A DNA stretch of 64,000 nucleotides from Chloroflexota bacterium (GTDB lineage Bacteria > Chloroflexota > Anaerolineae > Aggregatilineales > Phototrophicaceae): assembly GCA_026707225.1 (NCBI GenBank), contig JAPOXG010000058.1, positions 62,001-126,000 on the forward strand, written 5' to 3'. The notes under the pieces are model-generated. The model was not told where the DNA came from. It ran no database searches and saw only the letters and a list, made by a program, of their open reading frames with translations. This document shows, piece by piece, positions 1-8,471 of this stretch (its first letter is position 1; each line of letters opens with the position of its first letter). Position numbers and translations under genes: made by a program.

Positions 1-671
1 TGCTGCTTGACTAATTCCGGGTTGGCATTGCTTCGGTCTACTTTTGTAATAGCCACGACCAGAGCCACATTGGCGGCGCGCGCGTGGTCGAGGGCTTCCC
101 GCGTTGTTGGCATCACGCCGTCATCCGCGGCTACAACGAGAATGGCGATATCGGCGCCTTGGGCGCCACGAGCGCGCATCGCCGTAAATGCTTCGTGGCC
201 CGGCGTGTCCAGGAAAGTCAAGATATTGCCGTCATGCTGCGCTTGATAGGCGCCGATGTGCTGCGTGATTCCGCCCGCCTCGCCCTCGGCGACAGCGGTC
301 TTGCGGATCGTATCGAGCAGGGTCGTTTTGCCGTGATCAACGTGTCCAAGAATGGTAATAATGGGCGGCCGGCGGGTTAAGTTGTCGGCTGATTCGCCCT
401 CATACATCGCGCTCCATTTCTCTTCTTGCAGCTCGGCGCGCTCTTCTTCTTCGCGGGCGGCGGCAACCGCGCTGGCGGATTGAGCGGTGAAACCCAACTC
501 CTCAACGACGATCGCGGCTGTATCAAAGTCGATCTGCTGGTTGATCGACGCCATGATGCCATTTGAGATCAGCGTCTTCATGACATCAATGGGGCTGCTG
601 TCAATCAGTTCGGCCAATTCACGAACTGTCAAGTAATCCGGTACGAGGATATTCTTTGCTGCTTCTGCCAT
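1..671 (-). CDS. infB: Translation initiation factor IF-2, N-terminal part (runs off window)
   Basis: IF-2 is the GTPase that places initiator tRNA on the 30S subunit and promotes subunit joining. The visible N-terminal 223 residues hold one IF2_N-type domain (starts [18 protein letters not shown]), a short acidic linker and the start of the GTPase domain. The P-loop GHVDHGKTT is at residues 109-117 and the G3 motif DTPGHE follows. The G4 motif reads TKVD (residues 209-212) instead of the usual NKxD. With the G domain starting near residue 109, the N-terminal region is very short compared with E. coli IF-2. The ATG at 671 is preceded by AGGAGG. The gene is the last visible member of the nusA-ylxR-infB operon; the C-terminal two thirds lie beyond the left edge. 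Identification is certain. Confidence 0.97.
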   Translation of the reverse strand, partial: MAEAAKNILVPDYLTVRELAELIDSSPIDVMKTLISNGIMASINQQIDFDTAAIVVEELGFTAQSASAVAAAREEEERAELQEEKWSAMYEGESADNLTRRPPIITILGHVDHGKTTLLDTIRKTAVAEGEAGGITQHIGAYQAQHDGNILTFLDTPGHEAFTAMRARGAQGADIAILVVAADDGVMPTTREALDHARAANVALVVAITKVDRSNANPELVKQ

Positions 672-742
672 ACCTGCCTCCTTCAGTTTTGACGACCGTA
701 TGAGGCAGGAATGGCCTTCCCGCCTCGACTAGCTGTCTCGCA

Positions 743-1003
743 TCATGATGGTGTCATCTGCCGCAGGTAATCACGGTCGTCCTGGCTCAAATCTTGTCGA
801 AGCGCTCTGTTTAGAATAGGACGCGCAACTGCCTGACGCCAGCAACTGGCATCGGCGCACAAGTAAGCGCCACGGCCGTTTATCTTGCCCGTTTCGTCGA
901 CCCGCAGTTTACCTTGCTCGAATACCAATCGCGTTAACATCCGTTTGTCCCGCTTCGCGCGACAGATGACACAACTCCGTTGCGGGCGGTGCTTGCTTCC
1001 CAT
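743..1003 (-). CDS. ylxR: YlxR/RnpM family RNA-binding protein (DUF448)
   Basis: This 86-residue basic protein shows the family signature: an N-terminal RxCxxCR motif (RSCVICRAKRDKR, residues 9-21), a central NGRGAYLC segment and a downstream Cys (CWRQA). In Bacillus the homologue RnpM (YlxR) modulates RNase P and is encoded between nusA and infB, exactly as here. It lies 20 bp after the nusA stop and 71 bp before infB, on the same strand, so it is almost certainly co-transcribed with them. Length and motifs are normal for the family. Its role in this organism is inferred from the family. Confidence 0.93.
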   Translation of the reverse strand: MGSKHRPQRSCVICRAKRDKRMLTRLVFEQGKLRVDETGKINGRGAYLCADASCWRQAVARPILNRALRQDLSQDDRDYLRQMTPS

Positions 1004-1023
1004 TCCGCGCCCCTACGACATCG

Positions 1024-3036
1024 CTAGTAGTCGTAATCTTCCCAGGTTTCTTCATCCCAGCTGCCGCGTCTGCCCTTGCGGCGGCGCTTGGCGATGACTT
1101 CGCCACTTTCCTCATCCAGGACCAGCTGTCGGCGCCTTTGACGGTCGGTACGCCGCTGCTGCTTGCCCTTTTGACGGTCGCGTTCAAACTCGGCTTCTCC
1201 TTCGTCTTCCGCGAAACCAACTTCCTCTGGCTGCGCTTCTCGCTGCCTGTCAGCTTCAGTGACGGGCGCTTCCAGCGGGGCGGGCGCTTCAACAACCACG
1301 GTTTCAGCGTCTCCGCTTGCCGCCACTTCATCTTGTGTTTGATCTTCTACGACCGGCTGACCAAAGGCATCCAGCATGACTTCAGGCTGGCTCGCGTCGG
1401 CTCCTTCTTCGGATGGCGCTTCAGCCGCCGGTTCGCCTGCGGTCGCTGCTTCCGCCTGCGCTTCAACCGCCTCATCGGCAGCCGCTTCATCCTCTTCGTC
1501 TTCTTCAATCGAGAATGCTTCGGCCAGCAATTGATCGAGGTCAGCCGCATTGATGATATCCAGCGCTGTCCTTAGTTCGACCATCGGCTCGCCTTCCAGA
1601 TCCACGAATCGGCGGCCGATCAACGCTTCATCGACGCCGCAGATCAGCATGACTTCGCCGATATTCTCGAAGGGCTCCAGAATGTCGAGCGCCTCTTGCG
1701 AAACAGCCAGGACATCCAAGGGCAACTCAAATAGCTGCGGCGCGAGCGCTTCCCGCGCCAGCTCTCGCTGCTGCAGATAAATCTGATGCGCTTCATCGCG
1801 CTGCTCTTGCAGCAGATGCTCGACAATATCAGCCAAGCGGGCGAGCGATTTGTACTCTTCCGGCATCACGGCGAGCTCCAGGCGCTTTTTCTCGATGATG
1901 CGCAGGGACTCGGCGATGAGATCGGCGTGGAGCTCGACCAGGCTGTCCAGCGGGGGAATCTCGAGATTCTCCAAGGCGCCTTGCACAGTTTCGGTCACGC
2001 TCTTGATGTCAATGCGCCAGCCGGTGAGTTTGGCCGCCAGGCGCGCGTTTTGTCCCTCGCGTCCGATTGCCAGCGACAATTGATCATCGGGCACGAGTAC
2101 GACGGCTGTCTTGCCGTCAATTGGATCATCATCCAAGTAGACGCCGGTAACACGCGCCGGGCTCAACGCTTTGGAAATGAAGGCGACCGAGTCGTTATTC
2201 CACTCGATCACGTCAATCTTTTCGTTGTGAAGCTCCTTGACAATATTCTGGATGCGAATGCCGCGCATGCCGACGCAGGCGCCAACCGGGTCGATGCCGT
2301 CTTGCAACGCCGCGACAGCGACTTTGGAACGATGTCCCGCCTCGCGCGCGATATTCTTGATTTCAACCTGGCCGTTATATATCTCGGGCACTTCATATTC
2401 CAGCAACCGGCGGAGCATGCTGCGGTGCGCTCGGCTGACCAGGATCTGAGGTCCGCGATTGCTCTTGGCCACTTCGACAACGAAGACGCGGATCTTCTCG
2501 TGCGTGCGGTAGCGTTCGCCGGGAATCTGATGCTGCCGCGGCAAATCGGCTTCCGCCCGGCCCAGGCTGAGAGTGACTTTTCTGGCGTTGGTGCTTTGGA
2601 CAGTGCCCGTGATCAAGTCGCCTTCACGGTTGATGAATTCGTCGTAAAGCGAGTTGCGTTCCGCCTCGCGGATCTTCTGCAAGATGACCTGTTTCGCCGT
2701 CTGCGCGGCAATGCGCCCGAAGCTCTTGGTCGTATGCTCCACCTGCACCATGACGACATCATGAACCTGCGCCTCGGGGTTGTAAAAGCGCGCGCGCTCC
2801 AGCGTGACCTCGGTGGCGTCGGTCATGACGTCATCGACAACTTCTTTCTCGACGAAGACCTTTGCCCGGCCGGTATCCGGGTCAATTTCCGCTTCGATGG
2901 CTTGCGCCGCGCTGGCGCCGGTATCCTTGCGATAAGCCGAAACCAGCGCGCTCTGCAGCGCCTCAAGCACGATGTCCGAAGGCAATGCCCGGATGTCGGT
3001 GATTTCTTTGAATGCGCTTTGCAATTCGTTCGACAT
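1024..3036 (-). CDS. nusA: Transcription termination/antitermination factor NusA with long charged C-terminal tail
   Basis: NusA binds RNA polymerase and nascent RNA and controls pausing, termination and antitermination. The 670-residue product has the NusA N-terminal domain (about 1-130), an S1 domain (about 135-200), KH1 with [11 protein letters not shown] (around 255) and KH2 with [18 protein letters not shown] (around 330). Next comes a helical acidic region, then a long Ala/Glu-rich segment (about 515-620). The extreme C-terminus is very basic ([24 protein letters not shown]) and ends in acidic/aromatic residues. This tail makes it longer than the roughly 350-500 residues of typical NusA. 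It is first in the operon with ylxR and infB; rimP, which often precedes nusA, is absent. The ATG at 3036 is preceded by GGAGTGAAG. A consensus promoter and structured leader lie upstream. Confidence 0.96.
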   Translation of the reverse strand: MSNELQSAFKEITDIRALPSDIVLEALQSALVSAYRKDTGASAAQAIEAEIDPDTGRAKVFVEKEVVDDVMTDATEVTLERARFYNPEAQVHDVVMVQVEHTTKSFGRIAAQTAKQVILQKIREAERNSLYDEFINREGDLITGTVQSTNARKVTLSLGRAEADLPRQHQIPGERYRTHEKIRVFVVEVAKSNRGPQILVSRAHRSMLRRLLEYEVPEIYNGQVEIKNIAREAGHRSKVAVAALQDGIDPVGACVGMRGIRIQNIVKELHNEKIDVIEWNNDSVAFISKALSPARVTGVYLDDDPIDGKTAVVLVPDDQLSLAIGREGQNARLAAKLTGWRIDIKSVTETVQGALENLEIPPLDSLVELHADLIAESLRIIEKKRLELAVMPEEYKSLARLADIVEHLLQEQRDEAHQIYLQQRELAREALAPQLFELPLDVLAVSQEALDILEPFENIGEVMLICGVDEALIGRRFVDLEGEPMVELRTALDIINAADLDQLLAEAFSIEEDEEDEAAADEAVEAQAEAATAGEPAAEAPSEEGADASQPEVMLDAFGQPVVEDQTQDEVAASGDAETVVVEAPAPLEAPVTEADRQREAQPEEVGFAEDEGEAEFERDRQKGKQQRRTDRQRRRQLVLDEESGEVIAKRRRKGRRGSWDEETWEDYDY

Positions 3037-3075
3037 GCTGCTTCACTCCAAATGCCGAGCTTCTTGACGATTCCT

Positions 3076-3131
3076 TGTTCGCGGCATCCCCATATAAAAC
3101 GAAAAGTGGGGGACTCCCACTTCTGCGAACA
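3076..3131 (-). promoter_or_regulatory. Structured nusA leader with terminator-like hairpin
   Basis: In the nusA 5' untranslated region (minus strand) a 7-bp perfect stem AAGTGGG/CCCACTT (3104-3122, loop AGTCC) is followed at once by TTCGTTTTAT. This is the shape of a Rho-independent terminator placed before the start codon. An outer 7-bp stem, TGTTCGC (3131-3125) with GCGAACA (3082-3076), can enclose it. Because the predicted start point is near 3137, the hairpin is inside the leader, so attenuation of the operon is possible. Regulation is inferred; only the inverted repeats are seen. Confidence 0.5.
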
Positions 3132-3143
3132 TATATGACGGAC

Positions 3144-3172
3144 AGAATAGCACGCAAATCGGCGAGCGTCAA
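3144..3172 (-). promoter_or_regulatory. Sigma-70 type promoter of the nusA-ylxR-infB operon
   Basis: Reading the minus strand, TTGACG (3172-3167), a 17-bp spacer and TATTCT (3149-3144) form a near-consensus promoter between the Agl23-like gene and nusA. The predicted start is about 100 nt ahead of the nusA ATG. Confidence 0.65.
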
Positions 3173-3215
3173 GGTGAGACGGGGACAGGCGAATTCGCGC
3201 GCAACAGCGCTAGGG

Positions 3216-6200
3216 CTAGCCTCGGGGGAAGGGCGGGAACTTGCGAAGCGCTCCGGCGGCGGAATCACTGACGTACACGAATCCTTCTTCGTCGACGGCG
3301 ATGCCGCCGATGTCGCTAAATTGACCCAGCGCGCCATCTTCGCCGTCTTCGGCAAATGAGCCGATGCACTCGCCAGCGGTTGAATAGACCAGAATACGTT
3401 TGCCATCAGGGTCGGTGACGTATAGGAAGTCTCTCCCCTCATCCAAAGCCAGGTAAGGGCGGTTGAAAGTTGTGTTGTACCAGCCGCGCACGCGAAAATT
3501 CATTTGGTGCGCGCCGTATACATCAAATACGGCGATGCGGCGATTCCAGGTATCGGCGACGAAGAGCCGCCCGTCGCTGTGGATGGCGAGCCCGCTTGGC
3601 TCGTCCAACTCGCCGAGACCGCTGCCGCCGCTGCCGATATCGTACTGATGGTTGGCTTGCGCGCCGTCGAGGTCATACACGCGAATGCGCTTGTTGCCGG
3701 TGTCAGCGATGAAAACACGCCTGTCGCCATAGAGAGCCAGGTCCCGGGGGCCCCAGAAACCATCGGTCGGGTCAACGGGGGCGTCAAAGCCGAATTCACC
3801 AGGGCTGCCCCAGGAACTGGCTCTGTTGTCGTCCAGGTCGATTTGTTGAATCCGGTAATTCCAGGTATCGACCACCAGCAGGTCGCCATTCGGCAGCGCC
3901 AAGGTGCTGTTCGGTCGGTCAAAGTCGACCAAGCCGGCAGCGCCAATCGTGCGGACATGCTCGCCAGCGACAGTGAAAATGTGAACGAGATTGGCCTGCT
4001 CATCGGCAATGTAGATCGAGCCCGCGCTTGCTGACAGCCCGAGCGGATTCTTTACTTCTTGGACCGTCGTATCAAATTCGAGGATGGGATTGATCGGCAC
4101 CCAGTTCGTGACGCATTGATTGATCTCGGCCGGAATGTTGCTCGGCACTTCGCCATCGCCCAGGCCATACTCCCAAATCTTGGAGGCGAAGTCCTTGCGG
4201 ATGTAGATGTGCATGCGTTCGGAGACGGGCCAGTTTGTCAAGGAGAAGTCCATGCCGGTCGCCTCGCCATAACGGTCGTAATCGCGCGACCACCAGATAT
4301 CGAAGATACCGCGGCGCAGCGCCGAGGCAGCCTCGTTTTCTGGCGAGAAGTCCAGCACGTTTAGGATGCGCTCCGGCGTCAAGTTGAAGTATTCCTGCAT
4401 CGGCCACCACATGCGCATGTGGTCGCGCCGCAGATAATGATCTTCAAGGATCGGTTCCACATCTCCGCGATGTGCCTCGCCGACGACCACATATATGGCG
4501 TCTTGCGTGTTCTGCACGGTTGGGTTGTCGCCGACGAATACGGCGTCCCTATAATCGCGGAAGTACCAGCTATAGGGCCAGGATACTTCGTTATCGTAGG
4601 CGAGCTTCATGGCTTTGCCGTCGGTCAGGCGCAGGCTCATTTCCTCGATGTCGTCCAGCACCCATTTGACGCCTGGGGACGCATGCGCATAAACGAGCAG
4701 CTCGGTCGGCAAATCGTAATTGATGAAAGACGCCATCCAAGCCGCCCGCAAGGTGACTAGGCTGAGGATGCTGAAAGCGGCCGCAGCGCCGATACGCCGA
4801 ATGTGCATCCAGGTCGTCAAGCGGGCCAAACGCATGAGCAGATAGCCCAGCCCAATCGCGAGGAATAGCGATGCCAGCCAGGCATAGGTGCGCGCCAACT
4901 GCGCCTGCTGCAAACCGGCGAAAGGCGGATCGCCGGCGATGTAGGCGCCCAGCGTTTGCCCGACGCAGATGAGGAAAACCGGCGTCAGCAACAGCGCCAG
5001 CCAGCCGCGCGACAAGAACAGCGACTTGTTGATCCGCGAGAAAACGCCGCCAAAGTACCAGGCCGCTATCAAGATCATCGGCGTGGTCAAGTGTGTGCCC
5101 AGCCAAGGCATCTTCTCCCCGGCCAGCGAATAGCCGACCAGATTCAGCACCGCCCACCAGGCCAGCAGCAGCAGGAACGGGAGCCGGCAAAGCTGGTCTG
5201 ATTCTGCCATGCCGGCATTGGCGCCATCGCTTGGGGCTGCGGCGCGCTCTTCTGACACGCGCGCGCGGTTTGGCGCCGGCTCATCATCATCGTCAGCGGC
5301 CGAGCCTGGCGCGGCCTCTTCATCAGCGACTTGCACTGAATCCATTGGCTGAAGCGCGTTTGTATTTGCGGGGTCCGGCGCTGCTGCCGCATCGACATCC
5401 GCCGACTCTCCAAGAAGCCTTTCACCTGCCATGATGCGTTCTCGGCGGGATTTCCAAAAGCAGGTTACGCCGGCGAACATCGCGCTGACGCTGCCGATGA
5501 TGGGCAGGAATTCATAGGTCGGCAGGATAATGAGCAGATAATAGTACTGCGGTTGGCTGCCGCGCCGCACGCCTTGCTGCTCCAGCCAGTAGCCCAGGCT
5601 GTAAATCATGCCGGTGCCCAAGCCGGCGATGTTGGTGAATACGCTGGTGAAGAAAAAGGCGAATATAATGTGGAAGATGGCGGCGGATACCAGCCAGCGC
5701 TTCCAATTCCAGGTGAGACCAATGACGAGGGAGAGCATGACGAGCGGCGCAAAGGCGAAGGCGCCAACCAGAAACTGCCCCACTTGAGCGGCGGACCCCA
5801 TGTTAGGCAGACTGGCAAACAGGCTATACAAGACATCCGGCGAAGACTCGGCGAGGTTCGTGAAGGCCGCGCTTGAACCACCCATCAGGCGGACGAAGAG
5901 CGCTGTCGTCCAAGGCAAGATGAGCGTGCCGATTAAGACGATAAGATCGACTTCGGGAAACTGATAAAGAGATGACCAGAGTCCAACATGCTCTGATCTG
6001 TCGAGAGACGCTATGTCTTTCGCTGCCGCCGCGCGCCGCGCATCGCGGATCAAAAATAGCGCGACCGCGATCGCAATCAGCCAGAGAGCAAGACCGGGCG
6101 CCCAGCGAATCGCCGCGCCTTGGCTAGCTTCGTCGCTGTCACTCACTTCCGCATCGGGGACCGTTGGTTCAGCCGTTTCCGTTGGCATGGGAACGTGGGA

Positions 6201-7193
6201 CAGTTCTTCAATGAAAAGCAGGCTCCCCGCAGTAAGCAAGGCGATGAGCAGAATAGCGGTGGCTTCACGCCAGGGAATGCGGCTCCAGCGATCGCGGAAG
6301 GCGTACAGCGCCGTCGAGACGAGCACGAATATCGCGCTAAACACGGACAGCGCCATCCAACTGATCCAGCTGCCGCGCTCAAGATCGCTGAGGTCAGGCC
6401 AGCTCGTGCCGCGCCCGGGCACGATCTCGGCCGGTATCACATCCACAACGATGTACATGCCCAGCGTCATAACGCCGCCCAGCAAGATGCCAAGCATCAT
6501 CGCATGGAAGATCGGCTTGCCCCGCAGGTGGTAGCGCCGCTGAAATAGACGAACAAGAAAGTAGATGAGCAGGAAGCTGCCGAAGATGGCGATGTAGATG
6601 AAGGCCGTTTCTTTCGAGCCCAGATTCAGAATCATGGCGGCGGCGAAGAGATAGAGCCAGACGGCGCGGCGGCGGAAGCGCGGCGACCCGTCCAGGTACA
6701 TTAGAATGCAATAAGCCATGATCATGCCGAAAAGAATGGACGGCGTGTCGTGACGAATATAGCGATTGTAGTAAAGCAAGAGTGGCGAAATCAGCAGCAT
6801 GAACGAAGCGAGCGCGGCGCCCCAGCGCCCCAGCCACTTGCGCAATAGCAGCGGAAACATCACCATCAGGACGCCAAGGAGCGCGGTATAGATGCGGCCC
6901 GAATAGTCGTTATCGCCGAAGAGATAGAAGGACAGGGCGGTGGCATGAAAAAGCACCGGGCCGTGCATCAGGGGCGTGTGCTGAAAGCTGCCCTCGTTGT
7001 AGAAATTGTAAGAAAATCTGGTGTGCAGGCTCTCATCGTGGCTCATAACGCGGTCTTCCAGCATGTGGAAGCGCGTGAAAAAGGCCAGCAGGAGAATAAC
7101 AATGTAAGCCGCGCTCTCCCAATTGACTGGCAGGCGCTGCGATAAGGCGCGCCCAAAGGCGTTGTCTTCTGGCTGGTTGGGAGAGGTTATCAT
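3216..7193 (-). CDS. Agl23/TIGR03663-like GT-C membrane protein fused to a C-terminal NHL propeller
   Basis: This is a 1325-residue polytopic membrane protein. The N-terminal half resembles the TIGR03663 (Agl23, 'flippase activity-associated') family of putative lipid-linked-sugar glycosyltransferases. After TM1 an acidic motif (SHDESLHTRFSY, about residues 52-63) matches the first-loop acidic catalytic site of GT-C enzymes, followed by MHGPVLFHATALSFYLFG. About 13 hydrophobic segments extend to roughly residue 840. A low-complexity acidic linker lies near 590-660. After an extracytoplasmic region, the last 280 residues contain about five or six NHL-type repeats (IYIADEQANLVHIFT, LLVVDTWNYRIQQ, VFIADTGNKRIRVYD, LFVADTWNRRIAVFD). 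It is the last gene of the long envelope run, starting 15 bp after the anti-sigma gene. The family link is by motif and architecture; the sugar and acceptor are unknown. Confidence 0.82.
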   Translation of the reverse strand: MITSPNQPEDNAFGRALSQRLPVNWESAAYIVILLLAFFTRFHMLEDRVMSHDESLHTRFSYNFYNEGSFQHTPLMHGPVLFHATALSFYLFGDNDYSGRIYTALLGVLMVMFPLLLRKWLGRWGAALASFMLLISPLLLYYNRYIRHDTPSILFGMIMAYCILMYLDGSPRFRRRAVWLYLFAAAMILNLGSKETAFIYIAIFGSFLLIYFLVRLFQRRYHLRGKPIFHAMMLGILLGGVMTLGMYIVVDVIPAEIVPGRGTSWPDLSDLERGSWISWMALSVFSAIFVLVSTALYAFRDRWSRIPWREATAILLIALLTAGSLLFIEELSHVPMPTETAEPTVPDAEVSDSDEASQGAAIRWAPGLALWLIAIAVALFLIRDARRAAAAKDIASLDRSEHVGLWSSLYQFPEVDLIVLIGTLILPWTTALFVRLMGGSSAAFTNLAESSPDVLYSLFASLPNMGSAAQVGQFLVGAFAFAPLVMLSLVIGLTWNWKRWLVSAAIFHIIFAFFFTSVFTNIAGLGTGMIYSLGYWLEQQGVRRGSQPQYYYLLIILPTYEFLPIIGSVSAMFAGVTCFWKSRRERIMAGERLLGESADVDAAAAPDPANTNALQPMDSVQVADEEAAPGSAADDDDEPAPNRARVSEERAAAPSDGANAGMAESDQLCRLPFLLLLAWWAVLNLVGYSLAGEKMPWLGTHLTTPMILIAAWYFGGVFSRINKSLFLSRGWLALLLTPVFLICVGQTLGAYIAGDPPFAGLQQAQLARTYAWLASLFLAIGLGYLLMRLARLTTWMHIRRIGAAAAFSILSLVTLRAAWMASFINYDLPTELLVYAHASPGVKWVLDDIEEMSLRLTDGKAMKLAYDNEVSWPYSWYFRDYRDAVFVGDNPTVQNTQDAIYVVVGEAHRGDVEPILEDHYLRRDHMRMWWPMQEYFNLTPERILNVLDFSPENEAASALRRGIFDIWWSRDYDRYGEATGMDFSLTNWPVSERMHIYIRKDFASKIWEYGLGDGEVPSNIPAEINQCVTNWVPINPILEFDTTVQEVKNPLGLSASAGSIYIADEQANLVHIFTVAGEHVRTIGAAGLVDFDRPNSTLALPNGDLLVVDTWNYRIQQIDLDDNRASSWGSPGEFGFDAPVDPTDGFWGPRDLALYGDRRVFIADTGNKRIRVYDLDGAQANHQYDIGSGGSGLGELDEPSGLAIHSDGRLFVADTWNRRIAVFDVYGAHQMNFRVRGWYNTTFNRPYLALDEGRDFLYVTDPDGKRILVYSTAGECIGSFAEDGEDGALGQFSDIGGIAVDEEGFVYVSDSAAGALRKFPPFPRG

Positions 7194-7208
7194 GCTAGGT
7201 CGACCGGT

Positions 7209-7772
7209 TCAGGTTACTTCAGGCCGAGCGCGCGTGAAGCGGTCAGATGCCTGGGCCGGTGTATTGTGCAGCATCGGCGCCCGCCCGCGCGCGCCCGGCT
7301 CCGCCGTCGCGACTAGGAATGGTCTACCCGCCTGATGCGCATTTTGCGTCGACGCGATGATGCTGGACTGCGGCAGCCGCGGCAAATCGATTGGCGACTG
7401 AGAAGCGTGGAAACCGATCATCATGGGCAGCAGCAGCGCGATTGATACTGCCAGCATGACCAATCCATAGCTGAATTGCATGCTCTGGGGCGAAGCAAAA
7501 TCGCTGAAGCACAAGGACGGTTTCGCCGGCGTCTGAAGCTCCGTCCGCAGCGATGTCCAGAGCTCGTCCAGGCGCTGGGGGCTGGGTCTGCCAAGCGCTG
7601 GCAGATTGCGTTCCAGTTTCTGAGCGAATTCCCGATGCCGCAAATATTCACGCTGACAATCTTCACATTCGTCGATGTATCGCCCGACGCGCCGCCGCGC
7701 GGCTTCCGAAAGTTCGCCGCTGATGAAACGCGCCATATGGACTTTGCAATAGCGATACTTGAACCGGATCAT
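7209..7772 (-). CDS. Membrane-anchored anti-sigma factor
   Basis: The 187-residue protein has an N-terminal cytoplasmic anti-sigma type domain: a Cys/His segment (residues 9-12), the helix ELSEAARRRVGRYIDE and a CEDC (CxxC) pair near residue 37. One predicted transmembrane helix lies around 115-135 (MQFSYGLVMLAVSIALLLPMM), followed by a short outer tail. The usual HxxxCxxC zinc motif has Tyr in place of the His, so zinc binding may be altered. It starts 27 bp downstream of the ECF sigma gene on the same strand, the normal arrangement for a sigma/anti-sigma pair, and it is followed 15 bp later by the Agl23-NHL gene. It should hold its sigma partner inactive until an envelope signal releases it. 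Confidence 0.78.
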   Translation of the reverse strand: MIRFKYRYCKVHMARFISGELSEAARRRVGRYIDECEDCQREYLRHREFAQKLERNLPALGRPSPQRLDELWTSLRTELQTPAKPSLCFSDFASPQSMQFSYGLVMLAVSIALLLPMMIGFHASQSPIDLPRLPQSSIIASTQNAHQAGRPFLVATAEPGARGRAPMLHNTPAQASDRFTRARPEVT

Positions 7773-7799
7773 CTCTTCTCAATCGCCGCCAGAAGCGGG

Positions 7800-8405
7800 C
7801 TAGCGCACTCGCAAGAGCTCTTCCAGCAGCCCCATGCCCACCGGCTGCAATGATTGTTTCAGGCGCTGGTGCCCCAGGCGAACGCGGCTTTCGGCTGTCT
7901 TCTGCGGGCAGCCCATCACCTCGGAAATCTCGCGGTAGGTCATGCCCTGGCCATAGCGCAGCACAATCGCCTCGCGCAGGCGCGGCGACAAATCTTGCAG
8001 CGCCTTCGAGATGGACTCGTTGGCGTCTCGGCGAATGACGGCCGCCTCCGGCGCTTCCGATGGCGGCGCTTTCAATTCCAGCCCCAGCCATTGCGTGATA
8101 TCGACGGTGAGAAAACGCTTGCGGCGGTAGGTATTGCGGCAGCGGCTTACGGCGATGGTGTAAAGCCAGGTTTTCAAGGATGCCTTGCGCGAGTCGAAGC
8201 GGCGCAGGTTTTTGAAGGCATACAAAAAGGATTCCTGCAATATGTCTTCGGCGTCCTGTACATTCATCAGCAGGCTGTAGCACAACCGGTACAGGCTGGC
8301 GGCGTAGCGATTGTACAGTTCGGCGTACCCGATCTGGTCGCCGGCGAGGGCGCGTTCAATTATCGCGTCAACCTCAGCGTGGCTTTGCCTTCGATCATCA
8401 GTCAT
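7800..8405 (-). CDS. ECF-type RNA polymerase sigma factor
   Basis: The 201-residue product has region 2 (AELYNRYAASLYRLCYSLL; DAEDILQESFLYAFKNL; LKTWLYTIAVSRCRNTYRRKR) and region 4 (LSPRLREAIVLRYGQGMTYREISEVMGCPQKTAESRVRLG), the two domains of ECF (group 4) sigma-70 proteins. The ATG at 8405 (MTDDRRQSHAEVD) is preferred because it gives the usual N-terminal length; an in-frame GTG at 8453 would add 16 residues of no clear family character. It sits between a GT-C type gene and its anti-sigma gene in the long envelope operon, which suggests control of, or by, cell-surface glycan assembly. Target promoters cannot be named. Confidence 0.92.
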   Translation of the reverse strand: MTDDRRQSHAEVDAIIERALAGDQIGYAELYNRYAASLYRLCYSLLMNVQDAEDILQESFLYAFKNLRRFDSRKASLKTWLYTIAVSRCRNTYRRKRFLTVDITQWLGLELKAPPSEAPEAAVIRRDANESISKALQDLSPRLREAIVLRYGQGMTYREISEVMGCPQKTAESRVRLGHQRLKQSLQPVGMGLLEELLRVR

Positions 8406-8471
8406 GTTCGCATACCTATAGCCCAAGCTCCACGGACACTCCCTCATGTACACATTGTAGCGCGAACATCC

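Noticed and set aside
1786..3138. 450-codon plus-strand open frame opposite nusA
   Set aside because: nusA is certain on the other strand and the antisense product has no family features.
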